Assembly: GCA_910578345.1 (NCBI GenBank)
Contig: CAJTRA010000001.1
Span: forward strand, 42,106-106,105
Length of the DNA: 64,000 nt
Source: an uncultured Lachnospiraceae bacterium
GTDB taxonomy: Bacteria; Bacillota; Clostridia; Lachnospirales; Lachnospiraceae
Reading direction: 5' to 3'
Shown here: piece by piece, positions 25,154 to 33,755 of the stretch
Position numbering within the stretch: the first letter of the stretch is position 1
Layout of the letters: the number at the start of each line of letters is the position of its first letter
Position numbers and translations under genes: made by a program
Notes under the pieces: model-generated
What the model was told of the DNA's origin: nothing
What the model saw: the letters and a program-made list of their open reading frames with translations, nothing else
The model's database searches: none

Positions 25154-26629
25154 TTACTGAATGATATCAAATAACTCCTTACAAGCCGGATAGATCTTTC
25201 TAAACTGCTGGTAGCGCACCTCATATTTCGCTACCAGTGCCTCCTCCGGCTCCACGGTATCTACTACTTTTACGATCTTCGCCGCAGCCTCCTCCACATT
25301 GGCATACTCACCGCAGGCAACCGCCGCCAGCATAGCGCCGCCCATCGCCGGTCCTTCCTCACTCTCGATCACATCCACCTTCAGATTCATAATGTTGGCG
25401 ATCATCTTCTTCCACAGAGGACTCCTGGCGCCGCCGCCGCAGATCTTAGTCCGTTCGATCTTAATCCCCAGTGACTTCGCAACTTCCAGAGAGTCCCGCA
25501 GTGCAAACGCTACCCCCTCCAGAACCGCCTGCGTCATATCTGCCCTGGTCGTGTCCATCGTCATACCGATAAACGTACCTCTGGCATTCGGATTATTGTG
25601 CGGGGACCGCTCTCCCATCAAATAAGGCAGGAAGAACACATGGTTTTCTCCCAGCTTGTCGTCCGTGATCTCCTTCTGCTCGGCACTATAATCCGTCGTG
25701 CCAATGATATCGTCCATCCACCATTTGTTACAGGAAGCCGCGCTCAGCATACATCCCATCAGATGGTAATGCCCGTCCGCATGCGCAAATGCGTGCAAGG
25801 CATTGAACTTGTCTACGCCGAATTTGTCCGACGAGATGAAGATCGTACCGCTGGTGCCCAGAGAAATATTGCACATACCGTCTCCAACAGTACCTGTGCC
25901 TACTGCTGCCGCAGCGTTATCGCCGCCGCCTGCCGCCACTTTCACCGTCGCAGGAATCCCAAGCTCTTCCGCGATCTTCGGTAAAACAGTGCCAACCGCC
26001 TCATAGCTTTCGAAAATCTTCGCCAACTGCTCTTCTCTCACTCCGCAGATCTCGCACATTTCCTGAGACCAACAACGATTCTTCACATCAAACAACAACA
26101 TACCGGAAGCGTCCGACACATCCGTACAGTGCACTCCAGTCAGCTTATAGGCGATATAATCTTTCGGAAGCATGATCTTCTTGATCCTCGCGAAATTCTC
26201 CGGCTCCTTGTTCTTCACCCAAAGCACCTTCGGTGCAGTAAATCCTGTGAAAGAAATATTGGCCGTGCAGGCAGATAATTTGTCCTTACCGATCACATTG
26301 TTCAGATAGTCGCATTCTTCCGCGGTCCTTCCATCATTCCACAAAATAGCCGGCCTAATCACCTGGTCGTTCTCATCTAAAATGACAAGTCCATGCATCT
26401 GTCCGCCGAAACTGATACCTGCGATCTGGCTCTTATCCACATTTGCAATTAATTCCTTGATGCCCGCCATACTCTGCTCATACCAGTCCTCCGGCCTCTG
26501 CTCCGACCACCCCGGATGCGGAAAAAAAAGCGGATATTCCTTCGATACAACATTCACAATCTTACCGCTTCCCTCCATCAAAAGAAGTTTCACGGCACTG
26601 GTTCCTAAGTCTACCCCGATATACAGCAT
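25154..26629 (-). CDS. xylB: Xylulokinase (FGGY family carbohydrate kinase)
   Basis: 491 residues, typical for XylB. The ATP-binding and FGGY features are MLYIGVDLGTSAVKLLL, ISFGGQMHGLV, LWNDGRTAEEC, GGGDNAAAAVGTG and ICGGGARSPLWKKMIAN. MHG and WND are characteristic of xylulokinases. The ATG at 26629 follows GGAGGG at 6 bases; the long open frame upstream to a TTG at 26758 is non-conserved. Transcription is probably controlled by the palindromic operator at 26669-26686 and the LacI protein coded divergently. It would phosphorylate the ketose made by the isomerase at 20520, although the isomerase is not a classical XylA. Confidence 0.9.
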   Translation of the reverse strand: MLYIGVDLGTSAVKLLLMEGSGKIVNVVSKEYPLFFPHPGWSEQRPEDWYEQSMAGIKELIANVDKSQIAGISFGGQMHGLVILDENDQVIRPAILWNDGRTAEECDYLNNVIGKDKLSACTANISFTGFTAPKVLWVKNKEPENFARIKKIMLPKDYIAYKLTGVHCTDVSDASGMLLFDVKNRCWSQEMCEICGVREEQLAKIFESYEAVGTVLPKIAEELGIPATVKVAAGGGDNAAAAVGTGTVGDGMCNISLGTSGTIFISSDKFGVDKFNALHAFAHADGHYHLMGCMLSAASCNKWWMDDIIGTTDYSAEQKEITDDKLGENHVFFLPYLMGERSPHNNPNARGTFIGMTMDTTRADMTQAVLEGVAFALRDSLEVAKSLGIKIERTKICGGGARSPLWKKMIANIMNLKVDVIESEEGPAMGGAMLAAVACGEYANVEEAAAKIVKVVDTVEPEEALVAKYEVRYQQFRKIYPACKELFDIIQ

Positions 26630-26668
26630 GATAACCCTCCATTTCAACCCGATTTCGTTCTTTCTTGC

Positions 26669-26686
26669 ACCGTGCACGTGCACGGT
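26669..26686. promoter_or_regulatory. Perfect 18-bp palindrome, candidate LacI-type operator
   Basis: ACCGTGCACGTGCACGGT is a perfect palindrome with the central CG typical of LacI/GalR operators. It covers about +6 to +23 of the predicted kinase transcript, 40 bases upstream of the start codon, and lies 250 bases from the divergent LacI gene. The placement fits roadblock repression. Confidence 0.65.
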
Positions 26687-26698
26687 TTTGTTATTTTC

Positions 26699-26727
26699 AT
26701 GATAGACTCTGTCTGTCAGAAAATCAA
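26699..26727 (-). promoter_or_regulatory. Predicted sigma-A promoter of the xylulokinase gene
   Basis: Minus strand: TTGATT (26722-26727), 17-base spacer, TATCAT (26699-26704), directly followed by the palindrome at 26669-26686. Confidence 0.6.
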
Positions 26728-26813
26728 GTGAATAATATATTTTCGGGAATATACACAAAACAAACAGCCTCCGTTTGGTGATAAATCCATGTTTTTTTCC
26801 TGCTCCTCCTTTA

Positions 26814-26842
26814 TTGACTTGCCCTTCCCGTTATGCTACGCT
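26814..26842 (+). promoter_or_regulatory. Predicted sigma-A promoter of the LacI gene
   Basis: TTGACT (26814-26819), 17-base spacer, TACGCT (26837-26842); start point about 90 bases before the ATG at 26937. Confidence 0.5.
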
Positions 26843-26936
26843 GTATGCGTATGCTCATGCAGGAACTTGTCAACAGGATCTGATTCCTCTGGCACTGTTT
26901 GTGCATGGCCAATCGTATTTGGAAAGGAGTCCGTTC

Positions 26937-27953
26937 ATGGCAACCCTCAAAGAAATCGCCGATCTGGCCGGTGTGTCGCGCGGTACAGTTGACCGGGTGT
27001 TGAACCACCGCGGTTCTGTCAATTCACAGACAAAACGGCGGATCCTGGAGATCGTGGAGGCACTCGATTATAAACCGAACAAAGCAGGGATCGTTCTCGC
27101 CGCCCAGAAGAAGAATCTGAAACTGGGCGTTGTCCTGTTAGGACTTGGTACGGTTTTCTATGATGATATCCTGAAAGGTGTTCATGAACAGGCTGACGAG
27201 CTGGCGGGTTATAATTGTTCTGTGCTGATCCGGCAGACGGAATACGATCTGGAGCAGCAGTTAAGCGCCATCGATGAATTGACTGCGGAAGGGATCTGCG
27301 GACTGGCACTCTCTCCCTACAATGATAATGCCGTGCGTGAGAAGATCAACGAACTCCACGCAAAGGGGATTCCCGTAGTGACTCTAAACACCGATATTGA
27401 AAATGCAAGACGACTTGCCTATGTAGGCTGCCATTTCTACCGCTCCGGAGAGACCGCTGGCGGCCTCATGCACCTGATGACTCACGGAGCTGTGCGTGTC
27501 GGCATTATTTCCGGCTCCCAGAACGTACTGTGCCACACAGAGCGTATCGCCGGTTTCTGCCATGCGATCGACTCCTACGGCGGCATTCAGATCTTAGAGA
27601 CAATCAACACGAATGATGATGAGACAGAAAGCTATGAATTGACCACTGCTATGCTGCACAGGCATCCGGAGATCAATGCCCTCTACTTTACCGCCGGCGG
27701 CGTCTATGGCGGCTGCAGAGCTGTTATGGATGCCGGGCGCGATCGGGATATCACCGTCATCACATATGACATGGTAGATACTACACGGGAATTCGTAGAA
27801 AACGGACTGATCGCCGCTACAATCTGCCAGCAGCCTTTTCTCCAGGGCTCCAAGCCGCTCTCCCTGCTTTACACCTATCTGACTACCGGAGAGCAGCCTG
27901 CCGTGGAAAATGATTATGTGGCAATCGATATCCGCATCAAAGAAAATCTTTAG
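26937..27953 (+). CDS. LacI/GalR family transcriptional regulator
   Basis: 338 residues. N-terminal helix-turn-helix MATLKEIADLAGVSRGTVDRVLN; the Asp-Arg after Thr-Val is a variation of the usual TVSRVLN. The hinge and sugar-binding domain of periplasmic-binding-protein type 1 follow, with VLLGLGTVFYDDILKGV, IAGFCHAIDSYGG and TVITYDMV; the split of the C-terminal region resembles the group that binds pentoses or hexoses. The ATG is preceded by GGAAAGGAG. It is divergent from the xylulokinase gene and probably acts at the 18-bp palindrome. It may also control the downstream carbamate-kinase-like gene. Confidence 0.92.
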   Translation: MATLKEIADLAGVSRGTVDRVLNHRGSVNSQTKRRILEIVEALDYKPNKAGIVLAAQKKNLKLGVVLLGLGTVFYDDILKGVHEQADELAGYNCSVLIRQTEYDLEQQLSAIDELTAEGICGLALSPYNDNAVREKINELHAKGIPVVTLNTDIENARRLAYVGCHFYRSGETAGGLMHLMTHGAVRVGIISGSQNVLCHTERIAGFCHAIDSYGGIQILETINTNDDETESYELTTAMLHRHPEINALYFTAGGVYGGCRAVMDAGRDRDITVITYDMVDTTREFVENGLIAATICQQPFLQGSKPLSLLYTYLTTGEQPAVENDYVAIDIRIKENL

Positions 27954-27984
27954 CAGACAGCTTCATACATTATAATTTGAAATG

Positions 27985-28004
27985 CCCTGGGCCTTTTCCC
28001 AGGG
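27985..28004 (+). other. Short hairpin between the LacI gene and the carbamate-kinase-like gene
   Basis: CCCTGGG and CCCAGGG form a 7-bp stem with a 6-base loop, 8 bases upstream of the GGAGG of the next gene and without T tract. It could influence translation or transcript stability. Confidence 0.4.
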
Positions 28005-28022
28005 TAGAAACGGAGGATGATC

Positions 28023-28964
28023 ATGATCAAAAAGAAAGCAGTTGTATCACTGGGCCATGAAGCGCTCGGATACACCACCTTAGAACAGCGCGACGCCGTC
28101 AAGATCACTGCCAGGGCGTTAGCAGATCTGGTGGAAGCCGGTTATCAGCTTACCATCACCCACAGCAATGGTCCACAGGTCAGCATGATCCACAAAGCGA
28201 TGACCGAGCTGCGCCGCGTCTACATCGATTATACACCCGCGCCGATGTGTGTCTGTTCCGCCATGAGCCAGGGATATGTGGGTTATGATATCCAGAACTC
28301 TCTGCGCGCGGAGTTACTCAGCCGCGGTATTTCCATCCCTGTCAGTACGATCCTGACCCAGGTGACAGTAGATCCTTACGACGAGGCATTCTACGAGCCG
28401 ACGAAAGTGATCGGACGTTATATGTCCGCGGAAGACGCAGAGATTGAAGTCAAGAAGGGGAATTATGTACTGGAAGAACCGGGAAAAGGATTCCGCCGTG
28501 TCGTGGCTGCTCCCAAACCCATTGATATTGTGGAAATCGACAGCATCCGCACCCTCGCGGAATCCGGACAGATCGTGATCGCCTGCGGCGGCGGCGGAAT
28601 TCCCGTCATTGAACAAAGTCATGCCCTTAAAGGCGCTTCCGCTGTCATCGAGAAAGACGCCATTGCCGGCAGACTGGCCAGTGACCTGCAGGCTGACGAA
28701 CTGATTATCCTGACAGGCGTTCCCAGCGTCTACCGGAATTTCGGCACCCCACAGCAGGAAGCTCTTCATACCCTGACTGTGCCACAGGCAAGAGATCTGA
28801 TCTCGCAGGATCAGTTCGAAGCCGGCACCATGCTTCCGAAGATCGACGCCGCCATCTCCTATCTGAAGAAACAACCCTCTGGCAGTGTGCTGATCACTTC
28901 CATTGGAGCCGTAGCAGACGCCCTGAAAGGAAAGAACGGTACGAGGATCACGAATGCGTATTAA
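28023..28964 (+). CDS. Carbamate kinase-like amino acid kinase family protein
   Basis: 313 residues. The layout is ArcC-like: N-terminal AVVSLGHEALG in place of the usual ALGGNALG, THSNGPQVSMI in place of THGNGPQVG, then VIGRYMSAEDAEI, GKGFRRVVAAPKPIDIVE, VIACGGGGIPVI, AVIEKDAIAGRLASDLQADELIILTGV, GTMLPKIDAAI and TSIGAVADAL near the end. Carbamate kinases make ATP from carbamoyl phosphate. GGAGG lies 6 bases before this ATG; the ATG at 28017 is too close. The altered phosphate loop (His-Glu for Gly-Asn) suggests a different substrate or activity. There are no other arginine deiminase genes nearby. Confidence 0.82.
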   Translation: MIKKKAVVSLGHEALGYTTLEQRDAVKITARALADLVEAGYQLTITHSNGPQVSMIHKAMTELRRVYIDYTPAPMCVCSAMSQGYVGYDIQNSLRAELLSRGISIPVSTILTQVTVDPYDEAFYEPTKVIGRYMSAEDAEIEVKKGNYVLEEPGKGFRRVVAAPKPIDIVEIDSIRTLAESGQIVIACGGGGIPVIEQSHALKGASAVIEKDAIAGRLASDLQADELIILTGVPSVYRNFGTPQQEALHTLTVPQARDLISQDQFEAGTMLPKIDAAISYLKKQPSGSVLITSIGAVADALKGKNGTRITNAY

Positions 28965-28988
28965 ACCTCAGTAAGCCTTTAAAGCAGA

Positions 28989-29471
28989 CTATGCGGCGGC
29001 CTGCCTCTTATCCGTGCCGCCGCTTCCAAGCATCATAAGAAACGCACCGATCATGATGCAAAAATCAGAGAGGTTAAATACAATCTGCCTGATCCTTGCA
29101 TTTTTCACCGGAAAGCTCACGTAATCTACTACATACTTGCGCACCAGACGGTCATACGTGTTGCTGTATGCCCCTCCCAGCAGAAATGCCAGCCCTGCCT
29201 TAAGCGCTCTGCTGCCCTTACAGGAAAACGTCAGCACAAACAGAACCGTCAGGCCAAGCGTCAATGCCACGGAAAGCACGGCTACCACATCCTGCCTGCG
29301 CGCTCCCACGTCAAGCATCGCCCCTTTATTGTGATATCTGCGGATCAACAGTCTTCCGCCGCAGATCGTCGTCTCTTCCCCCTCCTGCTTCACTTTCTCA
29401 ATATGATTCTTGAGCAATAAGTCAAGCACAAAGATTGCCATTGCCATAAATGAAAAACCTAAAATCGCCAT
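28989..29471 (-). CDS. Signal peptidase II-like protein
   Basis: 160 residues with four membrane segments. It keeps the two catalytic Asp of LspA: AYSNTYDRLVRKYVVDYV and FNLSDFCI. NKGAMLD stands for the usual NxGAAF. Signal peptidase II cuts prolipoproteins at the lipobox Cys. The differences in the N-terminal motif may mark a paralogue rather than the main housekeeping enzyme. AAAGGAAAATAT precedes the ATG. It follows the MATE gene by 18 bases and is probably co-transcribed with it. Confidence 0.82.
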   Translation of the reverse strand: MAILGFSFMAMAIFVLDLLLKNHIEKVKQEGEETTICGGRLLIRRYHNKGAMLDVGARRQDVVAVLSVALTLGLTVLFVLTFSCKGSRALKAGLAFLLGGAYSNTYDRLVRKYVVDYVSFPVKNARIRQIVFNLSDFCIMIGAFLMMLGSGGTDKRQAAA

Positions 29472-29489
29472 ATATTTTCCTTTCTGCCC

Positions 29490-30890
29490 TTACAAGCCTG
29501 TATGGTTCAGCTTCAACAGTACAATCAGCAAAAGCGCTGAACTGAGAGACCATGTCAGCGGATATGCCCAGGAGATTGTCCGAAACACTGGAAAAGCCCG
29601 TACTGCCAGCGTCACATACACAATACGTACCCCACACCAGAATAACAGCATCGTGATCATCGGCACAAAAGCCTTACCGCATCCGCGCATGACACCGGCT
29701 ACACAGTGGGAAAAAGCCAGAAGGAAGAAGAACGGCGCCACTGTTCTTGCATGGATAACCCCAAATTCCACTGCATCCTGCGAGTTCACAAAAAACCGCA
29801 GTGCATAAGGCGCCCACAGGTAGATCACCACACCCACCAATTCCGCCAGCACCATCCCTGACACGATCCCAAAAGCCGCGCCCTTTTTTGCCCGCTCCTT
29901 ACTGCCTGCGCCCAGATTCTGGCTGATGAAAGTGGGCAGCACCATAGATACACTCATGATCGGCAGAAAGACGAATCCCTCTATCTTCGCATAGGCTCCG
30001 TGTCCGGAGATCGCATAAGCGCCAAAGGCATTGATATTGCTCTGGATCACAATATTCCCGATACTGATCACTGAATTCTGGATCCCGGTGGGCAGACCCT
30101 GTCCAATCGCCTGAAACAGAATGTCTTTATGGAAAAGAGCGTTGTCCTGCCCCAGTCTCCCTCGAACATGCAAAGACCTAAATAACCCCCGCAAGTCCAG
30201 CCGTACCGTCTCATCCGGCTCCCTGCACATCCGCACAAGACACAACACCACACTCAATCCCTGTGAGATCACCGTTGCAACCGCCGCGCCGCCTGCACCC
30301 CAATGGAATCCTGCCACAAAGAGCAGATCCAGCGCCACATTGACAAGCGAGGAAAAAATCAGATAGTACAGCGGATGCAGACTGTCCCCCAAAGCCTGCA
30401 TGATCGACATGCAGATATTGTAGAGAATGATCGTGGACACTCCTGCAAAATAAATTCGGAAATAAATTAGCGAATACGGCATCACCTCCGCCGGCGTCTT
30501 CATCCACGCAAGCAGCGTCGGAATAAAGAGAAGGCCTGCCGCCGTCGCCAACAGGGAGGAAGCCACGCCGAACAGAAAATTCGTATGGATCGCTTTCTTC
30601 ACACTCTTATAATCCCTGGCCCCAAAGTACCGCGATATAATGACCCCGCCGCCTACGGCGATCCCATTAAAGAAGCCGATGATCAGAAAGGTCAGACTGC
30701 CGCCGGAACTGACCGCCGCAAAATTATTGTTATCTGCAAAGTTGCCCACTACCCAGGCATCCGCCATATTATAAAACTGCTGCAGCAGTTGCCCAAGAAA
30801 CAGCGGTATCGCAAACTGGACGATCTTTTTTACAATCGACCCTTCCGTCAGATCAATATTCTGTGTATGGTTTCCCTGTCTTTTATGCAT
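29490..30890 (-). CDS. MATE family efflux transporter
   Basis: 466 residues with 12 membrane segments. The N-terminus shows LTEGSIVKKIVQFAIPLFLGQLLQQFYNMADAWVVG-type MATE features, and GSLTFLIIGFFNGIAVGGGVIISRYFGA is the conserved second and third helix region. MATE proteins export drugs or cationic compounds using Na+ or H+ gradients. A GGAG site precedes the ATG. No resistance regulator is adjacent. Confidence 0.93.
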   Translation of the reverse strand: MHKRQGNHTQNIDLTEGSIVKKIVQFAIPLFLGQLLQQFYNMADAWVVGNFADNNNFAAVSSGGSLTFLIIGFFNGIAVGGGVIISRYFGARDYKSVKKAIHTNFLFGVASSLLATAAGLLFIPTLLAWMKTPAEVMPYSLIYFRIYFAGVSTIILYNICMSIMQALGDSLHPLYYLIFSSLVNVALDLLFVAGFHWGAGGAAVATVISQGLSVVLCLVRMCREPDETVRLDLRGLFRSLHVRGRLGQDNALFHKDILFQAIGQGLPTGIQNSVISIGNIVIQSNINAFGAYAISGHGAYAKIEGFVFLPIMSVSMVLPTFISQNLGAGSKERAKKGAAFGIVSGMVLAELVGVVIYLWAPYALRFFVNSQDAVEFGVIHARTVAPFFFLLAFSHCVAGVMRGCGKAFVPMITMLLFWCGVRIVYVTLAVRAFPVFRTISWAYPLTWSLSSALLLIVLLKLNHTGL

Positions 30891-31056
30891 TGCCAGAAAT
30901 TCTCCATTCCATCCTTTTCATCGGTATCCTAATACTCGCTCTCAGACCAGCCAAAGCTCTTACCTATGGATTTGACAAACGTCCGAAGCAGAGATTATCC
31001 TGTCGTCTACTCTATTTATCATACCACAAAAAAATACAAAGTGAAGAAAAACAGAT

Positions 31057-31085
31057 TTGCCAAGAACTTTGTTTCATATTAAAAT
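31057..31085 (+). promoter_or_regulatory. Predicted sigma-A promoter of the DUF2971 gene
   Basis: TTGCCA (31057-31062), 17-base spacer, TAAAAT (31080-31085), about 22 bases before the start point region and 29 before the ATG at 31114, giving a short leader. Confidence 0.6.
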
Positions 31086-31113
31086 GAAAGAGGATCAATT
31101 ACGGAGGTGAACG

Positions 31114-31935
31114 ATGCTCTATCATTATACTACTTTCGCTGCTTTCGACGGAATCATCCGCTGCGCCCAACTGCGACTTAACAATATTCTCAATATGAAT
31201 GACGCTTCCGAAATGCGGCTTTTCATGAACGGAATCTGTAAAGCGGTGACCGAGAAGCTCAATCAAAATGGACTAAACGGCAAGAGTCATGAAGTGGAGG
31301 TCTTTTTTCAAAAAGAATTGGAGGAAGAATTTCACTATTCCGCCTATGCGGCATGTTTCTCCAAATACCGAGACGATGCTGCCCAGTGGGAACGGTATGG
31401 TTATCTCGGCCAGGGCGTGTGCATCGCTTTTCGGGAAGAAGTCATGCGGCAGATGGTAGGCGGCGTCATGTCTCTGCAGACGGTGTTCTATCAGAATGAT
31501 ATGCGTAAACACCGTCTGGTGGAAGATTTCTATGAAACGATCAGGAAAGCTTCCACTTTCCCGGAATGTTTCCCCACTCTGCAGAATCTGATGAATGAGG
31601 CCTGGCTGCAATCGGCTGCCTTTAAGCATCCCTCCTTTGCCAGTGAGAAAGAAGTGCGGCTTGTCGTCTCTCCTTTTATCTCCCAGAAGTTCACCATGGA
31701 GCCCAAATACCATGTGTCTTCTGAGCGGATCAAGAAATACTATCCGTTAGATCTGAACAAGCGGTGCGGCGAATGCGGTCTGCATCTGTCTGACCTGGTT
31801 GGGGAAATCATCATAGGCCCCACCTCCTCGCAGTCTCTGCCAATCCTGCAGGATTACCTCGACGACTGTGGACTGGGTGTTTTGAAGGATCGGATCAATG
31901 TATCGCAGTGTCCGCTCAGGAAACCGCGACCGTAA
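31114..31935 (+). CDS. DUF2971 domain protein
   Basis: 273 residues, soluble. The opening MLYHYTTFAAFDGIIRCAQLRLNNILNMNDASEM is the DUF2971 signature (YHYT, LNDxxE-like), followed by ACFSKYRDDAAQWERYGYLGQGVCIAF and SEKEVRLVV. The domain is widespread and uncharacterised; several copies are found in phage and defence-related islands, but nothing here points to that. It has its own promoter and GGAGG and is flanked by convergently oriented genes. Function unknown. Confidence 0.85.
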   Translation: MLYHYTTFAAFDGIIRCAQLRLNNILNMNDASEMRLFMNGICKAVTEKLNQNGLNGKSHEVEVFFQKELEEEFHYSAYAACFSKYRDDAAQWERYGYLGQGVCIAFREEVMRQMVGGVMSLQTVFYQNDMRKHRLVEDFYETIRKASTFPECFPTLQNLMNEAWLQSAAFKHPSFASEKEVRLVVSPFISQKFTMEPKYHVSSERIKKYYPLDLNKRCGECGLHLSDLVGEIIIGPTSSQSLPILQDYLDDCGLGVLKDRINVSQCPLRKPRP

Positions 31936-31967
31936 TCACCAAGGCAGAGACAAGAAAGTGCAAATGC

Positions 31968-33659
31968 TTACAGCCTCGCCAGCGTCTCAAACGTCCCATT
32001 AATATCCAATTTACCAAATCCCCACCGGTTATCCGGGTACACGATATTCTCTGATCGATCGGCTCCACGGATGAGAAAGCTCTTGATCCCCCGGCTCTCT
32101 ACCGTCGGTGCATTGCCATCCACCACCGCCCACTCCATGAATTGCGCCACACATCCGGCGCTCAGTGCCGCTGCCATGCTGGAACCCGTAACCGTTCCTA
32201 ACGCTGTTGGAACCTGTACGCCGGGCGCGGCCAGATCCGGCTTGATCACCCCGCTCTTGGTGTATCCTCTCCCAGATTCCATAAACCAGCTTCCATTCAG
32301 TCCATTGTAAGCCGATATGGTAATAATGCGTTCCGCATTGGACGGCTCGGTCAAAGTCACGTCCGGGCTGGGCGCCAGAAAGGTCACATTCTGTGCCAGA
32401 AACTCTGTAATGGGAAGCCAGATATGAAAAGTCCCCATGCCCTTCTGTCCTTCCGCCGGATAGACCTGCAGATTCCAGATCCCCGGTGTAGGATCTTCGA
32501 ACCGGAAAAAGACAAGCTGCTCTCCTGCATCCCGCTCTACAATCAGATTACTCACCGTAATAACACTCATCTCAAAGATAAAATCGATCACCCGATCTTC
32601 CCGGCTCCTGAAGTCAATCTCCGGAGAAGTCTCACCGCCCGGCGAACGCAGTCTGATGGCATAGATATCCGGAAGTGTTCCCCACAGCTCCATACAAAAC
32701 CCCTTCGTGTTCTCCGGCACGCGGATTTCTACTGTATCCGGCACAGTGTGCTCATAGTGGTGCTCTTTGTCGCCCTCATTACCGCCGCATACGACCACCG
32801 CTCGACTTCTTCGCCTTGCCACACTGTTCAGATAAGACGCAAGCGGAGAGGTTCCGTTGTGGCTTCCTAAGTTTGTACCGATCCCCAGTACGATTACCAC
32901 CGGCCGATGCAGCGCAATCGCCATCCGTTCCAGATAGCTGACCGCTTCCATAATATCATTTTCCTGATAAGCCGCCGCATCATCGGCCACCAGATAATAC
33001 TCTTTTAAATATGGTTTCGCTTCTTTCAGCTTCACGACTGCAATATCTGTCTGCGGTGCCGCTCCCCGAAACGTAAGTCCCTGATCGATGATGCTTCCGG
33101 CCGCCACAGAAGCCATCTGCGTACCATGTCCGTCCGTATCGGTAGAAGGCACGAGCCTCAACGGATCCTCTGTCTGCAGCGCCTGGTCAATATCTGCCCG
33201 CGTGTATTCCGTACCGTATAGAAATCCTTCCGGCGGCTCCCCGTCCTGGATCGTCTGATCCCAGATCGACATAATGCGGCTGCTGCCGTCCTCCCTGCGA
33301 AACACATTTAGTTCATAGCGGATCCCGGTATCAATAAATCCCATCACCACGCCTGCACCCTGTAAAGATAAAGGTGGATCCTGCACACGGATACTGCCTG
33401 TCTGTGCCAGGTTTTCCGGAGCAAAAACAGTGTCTCCAATCTGCATCAATCCATACAGGGCCGGAATTGCCGAATACCCGTAATAACCGATAGACATAGG
33501 CGGAAACATATTGCGGTTGACATTCGCCACCCCATAACCATCATCAATCCCATGAAAGCAAAAATCGATGGGAGAGGTTCCTGCCAGTTCATCCGCCACT
33601 ACATAATCCGTGATCAAGTCAGCATATTCGTTCGATAAGATCTTTTCCTTACATGTCAT
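31968..33659 (-). CDS. Csp-type subtilisin-like serine protease (S8)
   Basis: 563 residues. The catalytic triad is complete: Asp in GFIDTGIR, His in DTDGHGTQMA, Ser in TGSSMAAAL. The layout resembles the CspA/B/C family of clostridial subtilases involved in spore germination, with a jellyroll-like insertion between His and Ser (about 320-470). There is no signal peptide, as for Csp proteins, although the start MTCKEKIL lacks a strong ribosome site. In C. difficile CspC is a pseudoprotease; this copy is not. Its substrate may be SleC-like germination enzymes or another protein. Genes nearby do not show a germination cluster. Confidence 0.85.
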   Translation of the reverse strand: MTCKEKILSNEYADLITDYVVADELAGTSPIDFCFHGIDDGYGVANVNRNMFPPMSIGYYGYSAIPALYGLMQIGDTVFAPENLAQTGSIRVQDPPLSLQGAGVVMGFIDTGIRYELNVFRREDGSSRIMSIWDQTIQDGEPPEGFLYGTEYTRADIDQALQTEDPLRLVPSTDTDGHGTQMASVAAGSIIDQGLTFRGAAPQTDIAVVKLKEAKPYLKEYYLVADDAAAYQENDIMEAVSYLERMAIALHRPVVIVLGIGTNLGSHNGTSPLASYLNSVARRRSRAVVVCGGNEGDKEHHYEHTVPDTVEIRVPENTKGFCMELWGTLPDIYAIRLRSPGGETSPEIDFRSREDRVIDFIFEMSVITVSNLIVERDAGEQLVFFRFEDPTPGIWNLQVYPAEGQKGMGTFHIWLPITEFLAQNVTFLAPSPDVTLTEPSNAERIITISAYNGLNGSWFMESGRGYTKSGVIKPDLAAPGVQVPTALGTVTGSSMAAALSAGCVAQFMEWAVVDGNAPTVESRGIKSFLIRGADRSENIVYPDNRWGFGKLDINGTFETLARL

Positions 33660-33755
33660 CTTACTGGTCTCTTATCTTCTTTCCTACTATCCTATGTCTG
33701 TGGCGGCTGTCCCGTGCCGCTGCCTCTCCCCGCACCCGTCACCTCACGCTTACTT

